NCBI GenBank assembly: GCA_024305745.1
Contig: JAHRBS010000007.1
Location: forward strand, 930,001-994,000
Direction of reading: 5' to 3'
Length of the DNA: 64,000 nt
From: Polyporus tsugae
Taxonomy: Eukaryota; Basidiomycota; Agaricomycetes; Polyporales; Polyporaceae
Shown: positions 57,680 to 64,000 of the stretch, piece by piece
Layout: each line of letters begins with the position of its first letter
Numbering within the stretch: the first letter of the stretch is position 1
The notes under the pieces: model-generated
Seen by the model: the letters and a program-made list of their open reading frames with translations, nothing else
The model's database searches: none
Told to the model about the DNA's origin: nothing
Made by a program: the position numbers and the translations under genes

Positions 57680-58500
57680 GGACCAGGAAGTTCGAGAAGA
57701 AGATAGCGGAGTCTGTGAGGCAGTGATATCGCCTACGTATACCTCAAACGCGCGCGCATGTACCGTGGGACGGACTCGCGCTTTCCGCCTTCATGATTGT
57801 CGGCTCGTCTCCCATGTACCTTCTAGTATCCTATGCCATTCTACTACTGTATGACACATATTATGGCATGTTTTCGATGTCAAAATCAACCTCTCCATAC
57901 ACATTTGTGCTTGTGATCGTGTGCCAACGCTATCGCGACCCGTGGCCGGCGCGAGGAAATCCAACCCGTCTCTATCGCATTCAGGACGACATAAACTCGT
58001 ACAAATGTCCAGTATATAATGGTGAAAATGCCCTTGAAGCTGAGGACTATTTAACGTGATGAACCATCAAAATGTACGAGATATCATGGTAAACATCGCT
58101 GGAAACGTGTTTCGAACAAAGTCGTCAAACGGTCAGTTTCTTGTCCTTTTTCGCGATCTTTCTTCCCGACCTAACGTCGCATTTTCTCCCAGGCGCCTGA
58201 ACCGCAAAGGTCGTACATTTCCCTACCTATAGGTCGGGGATTCCGTATCGTATTTTGTCCGACCTCCTAGGCACACAGTGGAGCTCCTTAACTTGCGTGC
58301 TTCTTTATGTCTCTTCCTTTGAGCGGCATTACCGTTTTCATTCAGTAAGGGTCCTGCCTCGTGCCTTTGTCAAGCCCCTGCTTCCTCAGGCTGTCACTCG
58401 GCCACGACTCGCAAACCATAGGCATGGTCACCACGCCATGGCCTGGTCGTCCTCCCACTATCGTTGTTGACCTGTACGGAGCTTTTCTCACCAGAATACC
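57680..58500. other. Spacer without supported genes
   Basis: Only short open frames are present, none with a motif. The last 200 bases are the 5' flank of the MYND copy at 58506 and resemble the region before 38586 in places (for example TACCCTATGG against GACCTATGG). Confidence 0.35.
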
Positions 58501-58505
58501 CGGCT

Positions 58506-59740
58506 ATGGACCGTCGCAAGCTTCCCTCTCAAGGGTCCCTTGAGGGTGCCTTTCTTGACCTATGGTAACACTGTGACCATTGTGGAAGGCGCAACTGGGG
58601 TGGGTCAAAACGGTGCGGTGGATGTGGAGTGGTGGTTTATTGCGACAAGGAATGTCAGCGGGCAGCTTGGCAGACTCATAGGTGAGTATGACACCTTTCG
58701 TGGACGATCTCTGAATCCTGATCGTTCTCTGAGGTTGCTGTGCCGTTCCGCACCGGAGAAAGACACAAATCTCAGCAAAGAGCTAGGGTACGCGACTCCC
58801 ATTGCTCTAGCCATAGCGCTCGGGGAATGGCTCAGGATTCACACCTGGCCTCTCAACACCATCGTGGACGCCGCTGTCTACCTCGAAGGCGGCATCGACG
58901 TCCTTCTGTCCTCCCGCCCACCCGCGTTCTTCGGGGCAGTCACTCCAAGGCACACAACGGCGAACGACGGCAACCCTGCTGAAGCGTTCGAGATTGTCGG
59001 TCGTACCATCATGAGAAAGGGTGACTACCCCGCCCTCCAAGAATTGTGCAACAAAATGGAGGCGCACTGCAATTCTGTTGCGAGGCAGCTTCGAGCCCAG
59101 GGTTTATTCAACGAGTCAGTCTTCGGCGGCCTCCTTCCCGCCATGTACAGGCTCATTCCGAAACTCGGCGTGTGCGTGTTCCAGGCGCATGCAATCCTTC
59201 GACTGCCTATCCAGCATGTGAAGGACGACCCTCTGGATGAGCACACGCGCACCGCCTTCCGAGAACTGCAGGAAGTGGTGATGGACGCGATATGCCACGG
59301 CGCATTAGTGTACCGATGCGCGACGAACCCTGCCCAAGCGGAGCCCGACTTGGGTATGTTTGCGCGCCACAAGAAGGCATGGAAGTGGCAGCATCTGGGG
59401 CCCCATGCGTGGGCACACTTCGAGAAGTTCGTGCGAACGCAGACCAAGCGCAAAACAGATGTACCTCCCCGCTCGCTCTTGACGTTGTTCGACACCCGGA
59501 ACCCCCGGAACGCTGCGTTGAGGGTGCGTCTTATACATTTGATGCATATTATCATTTCTCTCCACTGACATGTAGTAGCTCGCGCCCTTAACCGTCAAGG
59601 ACGGTCAGTTCGTGTTTAATCCCAATGACCACGTCACCGTTGTGCGTGAATTCATCCTCGTTGATTTACTTCCGACTCTGATGATGACGGACTGTGGCGG
59701 ATTCTATCAGGAGCTTCATCCACGTTTGCAGCCCTCGTGA
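58506..59740 (+). pseudogene. Type III MYND gene with a stop just before the finger
   Basis: Exon 1 (58506-58681) begins MDRRKLPSQGSLEGAFLDLW and then has TAA (58566-58568), where the copy at 38586 has CAA. The finger follows at once: CDHC, CGGC, YCDKEC, QRAAWQTHR. Exon 2 (58734-59523) is fully open: LLCRSAPEKDTNLSKELGYA, EGGIDVLLSSRPPAFFGAV, HCNSVARQLRAQGLFNESVF, KKAWKWQHLGPHAWAHFE, ending RNAALR. Exon 3 (59579-59740) reads LAPLTVKDGQFVFNPNDH and ends LQPS-stop. Only the single TAA breaks an otherwise intact gene of about 360 residues. Confidence 0.75.
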
Positions 59741-60101
59741 CATGCACATAGGACAAAAGGGCTTATGACTGCTTCTTGTACGCGCGCAAGAGCGAGATTC
59801 ATAGTGTAGTCAATGCCAAATAAATGAGACCACACCAACGTCGCAAATGTGACCACTATCTTACTGCCCTCAAATACAATCTCGTTTAGTCCCCTCATGT
59901 CGCCCTTAAGCTGTCACCTGGCGGCTTGTCGGCATGTTTGGTCTCCTGTGCAATTCGGTTGCTGTTGGTTCGTAAGCATCCGTGATGCCATCCTCGCCAG
60001 CAATTGGCATTGCGTTATATCCTCTATCCTTCATACTGATGACGATTTCGAGGGCAAGGCCTTCGAATGTCCACCGCCTTCCTTGCCTCAGTCGCCTCCT
60101 A

Positions 60102-62165
60102 TCAAGCACTATCAGAAACAGCCATCCGCTCGCCCTCTCCAACCTTCCAAACCTCAACACCGCCCTCCCCCCCAACGCCGACCATCCCCCTCGCCCAATC
60201 CACGCTGAGCACCTTCTTTGCGCCTCCATCCTTCTCCTTCCCGCCCTCCCACGCCGAAAACGCGGCCACAGCACCCTTCGTGCTCCTCATGTCCCACAGC
60301 CGCACCACCCCGTCGTATGCGCCGGTCACGAGCTGATGCTCACTTGCGCTCCCCGCCTGGGGCACCGCGATCGACGATGGGGTCGCGGGGTGGACGAGGG
60401 ACGCGATCGAGGGCGTCGTCGCCGACGACGTCGACGTGCGGATGTCGTACTGGCACACGGTGCGGTCCGTCGACGCCGCGAGGGCCGTCTTGCCGTCTTG
60501 GGAGAGCGCGAGGTCCAGGAACGGTTTTGACGATGCGGTCTGCGGGAGCAATGCGAGTGAGCAGGTGCGCATTCATCGACCCGGGCGCGAGTCGAGCCGA
60601 GTGGAGACGGAGAAAACGTACGATCGTTGCGGTGCAGACGCCGTTCTCGACGTCCCACGTGCGCACGGTCGAGTCGAACCCGCAGCTGTATGCGCTCCCA
60701 TCGCGCCCGAAGACGACGCGCGAGACCCGGGCGGTGTGGCTCTTGAGCACCGCGGCGGGGGCTTTGCGTTTGGGGCGCACGGCTTCGCTGTCTTCTGCGA
60801 CTTTGCGGCGCTTTTTCCTGTCGCCGCCGCCTGCGGTGTCGTCTGCGGGTACTTCGTCCGTGGTAGGTATCGAGGTGTCCCACAGACCGATCAGGCCGTC
60901 CCATGACGAGGTCAGGATATGCGACCCAGATGCATTCGCGGCGACGGAGGAGAGGGGGGCGGTGTGGAGGTGCAGGGACGCAAGGGTCTGTGCTTTTGAG
61001 GGGCCCGCGATGGGGGAGAGGTCGATGCGGGTGAGGTGTGCGGTGAGGTCGTGTGATGCACTTGCGATGAGATGCGAGTCGTGAGAGGGCACAACGGCTA
61101 TTGATGATACCGGTGCCGTATGTGCTGAGACGGTGTGCAGGAGCTTTTGGGAGTAGTCGAAGACGCGGACAGCGCCGTCGTACGAGGCGGTAAGGAAATA
61201 CCTGGAGATGGCTATGGTTAGCACAGTCTTGGAAAGCGTGAACATGCGCCGCCCAAGTGCATCTATAGCCATTACGCAGTACTGATGCCTTTACAGCATA
61301 CTCCACTGGAACTCTGGGGAGATTTTGGGCGTATGACCTCACAGTGAGCTATGTACATTGACACTGTGGCCAATTCCACATACCTGTGATTCGGATCCTC
61401 AGCCAAGCCGAGTCGCTCTCTTGTCAAGGCTCAAAAGAGCCCAGGAAATCAAGCGGGAAAATCCTTCCGCTGCTTCTTGGAGGTGACGGGAGCAGCGTGC
61501 AAGTCATTACGGCATACACGTACTCAATCGTTCGACCTCGCTGCAGGATGGCTGAATGCAATGCCGTTGTTTACAAATGACCGGCTACTTCTGGTCTCTC
61601 AAAATCGCGCCAGGGTGAAGTGGAAATTCGGTCGGATAACATGGTTACGAGATAGACTCGGGGAGAAGGAGGGCTCGGAGTCTCGTGGCGTTCGTCTAGC
61701 ACGTTCCCACCAATAGAAAAGGGCAAACACTACCAGACGTGTGACAGAAACATGGTGACATACCCAGGGATCTGACATGATATTGAGGAAACCCAGTCTT
61801 CGTGGGGCAGAGAGGACATGCGCTGAGGCGGCATGACCGACTCAAAGTACTCTATCTCTAGAGTCTCTTCCTATATGACCGCACGTCATTATGGGCATTA
61901 TGAGCTCTAACTGCGACGCTGGACGTACCTCTCCGACGCCCTTCTCGGCACACCATTCTGCTAATGTCCCACGGAGAACCTCCCCTCGGACAAGAAACTC
62001 GAACGGGATTGGCTTGGGTAATGATAGCGCCTTGTTGACGAGCTGAGAGAGCTGGTAGCGCTTCCAAGTTGCTGGGATCATGAATTTTTGCGACGGCAGG
62101 GGGTAGGGTGTTTGTGTGGTGAAGACCACTGGGTGGGTGAGCTCTGAAGTCGATGCTGACGCCAT
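60102..62165 (-). CDS. YTM1: Ribosome biogenesis WD40 protein YTM1 (WDR12)
   Basis: Four exons (62165-61929, 61855-61764, 61201-60622, 60539-60102) give 448 residues with consistent phases. Residues 1-85 form the NLE domain (FTTQTPYPLPSQKFMIPATW, FEFLVRGEVLRGTLAEW). Then comes IEYFESVMPPQRMSSLPHED, SCQIPGYFLTASYDGAVRVF, and WD40 repeats (ILTSSWDGLIGLWDT, VVFGRDGSAYSCGFDSTVRTWD, QLVTGAYDGVVRLWD). The region KKRRKVAEDSEAVRPKRKAP is a nuclear/nucleolar signal inside a repeat. YTM1 joins NOP7 and ERB1 (PeBoW) in making the 60S subunit; its NLE domain is the contact for the Rea1 ATPase. Length matches yeast YTM1 (about 460). The second intron is about 560 bp, ten times longer than its neighbours. 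Confidence 0.9.
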
Positions 62166-62502
62166 GCCTGGGCTATACGCAGAGGGTTTGCAGGACTGTA
62201 TTGCCCAAAGAGAGCTCGAGAAATGCCAGAGAAAACAACGAAGCGGTGAGCACGAGCAGAGCAGGGAGCCCTTCTGCTGCGAGCGAAGCTCAGGCTGGTG
62301 ATGAATATTTTGTCACTGTCACGCGCGTCGTCACACATCGGCGCGCGTCGTCACGGGGGGCCGCGATCACGCGCTTCGGTCCCCGGGCTCTCTTTCACCG
62401 CCGCACGACCGGTTATATGCTCAGCATGATGCCCCGCATCCCGCGACATACCCCTCTCTCCCACCACCATTGGATCTGAGCACAGACCATCCCTGAAACA
62501 AC
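62166..62502. promoter_or_regulatory. Shared divergent promoter of YTM1 and the MaoC gene
   Basis: Only 337 bp separate the two start codons, which point away from each other, so both promoters must lie here. The stretch has repeats of GGCGCGCGTCGTCAC-like sequence (about 62320-62358). Confidence 0.55.
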
Positions 62503-63963
62503 ATGTCGCAGCAGTATGACCTTGGCTCAGCCGTTGGCTACCAGGACGAGGACCAGCCAGTACGTAACCTATGTCCAGTGGAAGTCCATGCCCCCAGTTC
62601 AAGTCTCGTCGACAGGTGTCCTGGAACCAGAGGGACCTCCTCATCTATGGTGTCGGTATAGGAGCGAAACATAATGATTTTGCCATCATCAACGGTGCGT
62701 TTGGATAGCTGTCTTCGTTACTTCCACGTATTTATCCTTGCCCTCGAATGTCGCGTAGAGTTGGGTATGCGTTCTTCCATTCAACATCTGCAGCGCGATC
62801 CTCATACCCTCATACAGACAAGTCATGGTCCCCCTTCCCCACCTACCCCGTCGTGCTCCCATTCAAAGGTGAGTCTCTCCGTTCATCGCAACCACCAAGG
62901 CCACCTCTCATGTTCCCACACCCCCTCCCATTCTCCAGGCACGAGCCAGGACGTCGTCAACTTCCGTCAACTGATGACCGGCGGTAAGCGTGCTCCCGGT
63001 CTCCCAAAGTTTGACCCCAACCGCGGTGTAAGTCGCCTGCGCTTTCTCTGTCGCGGAGAGGTGGACTAGCTCTAAGCTGACCTGCTCGTGTGACAGTTGC
63101 ACGGCAGCCAGTCGATTGAAATCCTCAAGCCTCTTCCCGCAGTAAGCGGCCCTGGTTGGCAGGTCAAAAAGCGGATTGTTGCCGTGAGCGAGAATAGTAG
63201 GCCCCCATTGTTTTTGCTTGGCGAGCCTTTCCTGATGACTGCTATGTCACTAGAGTCCGGTATCATCCTCGAAAACGAGTCCACCCTCGTTGATCCTCAG
63301 GGCACACCCTATGCTAGGCTTTATGTAAGTCATCTGTACGCCGCCATATCCTCGATCCCGACAAACATACTGACATGTCGTGCTACAGAGCGGCTCCTTC
63401 AACCTGGGTGCGAAAGCGAATGGCACCAACTATTCCAAGCGCACCGCTGGCCCGCCACAAGCGAAGCAGCCTCCCAAGGACCGCAAGCCCGATTGGGTCG
63501 TTCGCGACCAAACCACAGTCGAGCAGGCGGTCGCCTACCGCCTCAGCGGCGACTACAACGAGCTCCATATCAGTGCGTCTCCTTCCCTCTGCGTATACCC
63601 TGAACCACCATAACGCCCACCTTACCTCCCCCGCACATAGACCCAGCGATCGGCCAGGCCGCCGGTTTCGGTGGGGTCATCCTGCATGGGCTCGCGACGT
63701 TCGGCTTCGCCGCGCGCGCGATCGTGTCCGCCGTCGGGGGCGGCGACCCGTCGTCCCTCCGCCTCTTCGGTGTCCGTTTCACGGCTCCGGTGAAGCCTGG
63801 GGACGCGCTCGAGACGTCCGTCTGGGAGATCGGGCCGGCGAGCGCCCCGGGGCACGAGGGCGAGACGGAGGTCGCGTTTGTCACGAAAAACGTCGCGACG
63901 GGCAAGGTGTGCTTGGGCGCGGGCGTCGCATACGTGAAGAAGGCGGAGAAGAGCAAGCTCTGA
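62503..63963 (+). CDS. Peroxisomal MaoC-type enoyl-CoA hydratase 2
   Basis: Eight short exons (62503-62559, 62616-62694, 62761-62868, 62939-63027, 63097-63196, 63254-63324, 63389-63572, 63641-63963) give 336 residues, all phases agreeing. The N-terminal half has VSWNQRDLLIYGVGIGAKHN, SWSPFPTYPVVLPFKG and HGSQSIEILKPLPAVSG. The C-terminal half has the MaoC hot-dog signature: YRLSGDYNELHI|NPAIG, then FGGVILHGLATFGFAARAIV, with the D-x4-H catalytic pair. It ends in SKL, a type 1 peroxisomal targeting signal. This family hydrates trans-2-enoyl-CoA to (3R)-hydroxyacyl-CoA in peroxisomal beta-oxidation; it corresponds to the hydratase part of fungal FOX2. Here it stands alone, without dehydrogenase domains. 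Confidence 0.9.
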
Positions 63964-64000
63964 CTGTGGGGATGGGAATCGACTTGGAGGGCGGATGCCT

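Noticed and set aside
60340..61342. Arg-rich alternative frames across YTM1
   Set aside because: The spliced WD40 frame is continuous through the exon junctions and matches YTM1 from the NLE domain to the last repeat.
1..64000. CRISPR arrays, bacterial operons, ribosome-binding sites, tRNA or rRNA genes
   Set aside because: The window is eukaryotic with spliced genes. I saw no regularly spaced repeats and no tRNA or rRNA signature; the tRNA-like match at 51516 is a primer-binding site.

Overview
The window looks like chromosomal DNA of an agaricomycete fungus, probably a polypore-like wood decayer; the order is inference. The reasons are many short GT-AG introns (about 50-70 bp), a GC-rich coding style, and the gene content: a large local family of MYND zinc-finger genes, F-box-like genes, a divergent kinase, Tnp2-type DNA transposons and a Ty1/copia retrotransposon. 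All gene models below were spliced by eye from reading-frame continuity and paralogue comparison.

Layout. 1-10.1 kb: a MYND gene whose two exons lie 8.7 kb apart because two related DNA transposons (593-2232 and 2265-9268) sit in and at the edge of its intron. The larger one carries an open Tnp2-type transposase and a second, HMG-box-like gene. 10.4-24.8 kb: a decayed tandem array of MYND genes in divergent pairs, with a hAT-type non-autonomous element in one of them, one F-box-like gene, and a small unknown gene with a relic copy. 26.3-43.2 kb: further MYND genes, three of them in tail-to-tail pairs with F-box-like genes, plus an unrecognised 500-residue protein. 43.5-46 kb: a kinase-like gene. 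46.6-50 kb: a second, inactivated Tnp2-type transposase. 50.4-57.7 kb: a small coiled-coil gene split by a very young copia element (51188-57556). 58.5-59.7 kb: one more broken MYND gene. 60.1-64 kb: ordinary core genes, YTM1 (ribosome biogenesis) and a peroxisomal MaoC-type hydratase, transcribed divergently.

How it fits together. The left 43 kb is a birth-and-death locus: about 15 MYND loci in four sequence types, of which five (19737, 23006, 26353, 34860 and 40141) have fully open spliced frames. The others carry transposons, frameshifts or stops, often in the zinc-finger exon. Two duplicating modules are visible: (i) divergent MYND pairs, with the small unknown gene nearby, and (ii) convergent F-box/MYND pairs. 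Nothing in the sequence proves a function for either module. The right-hand 4 kb shows where the accessory block gives way to conserved housekeeping genes.
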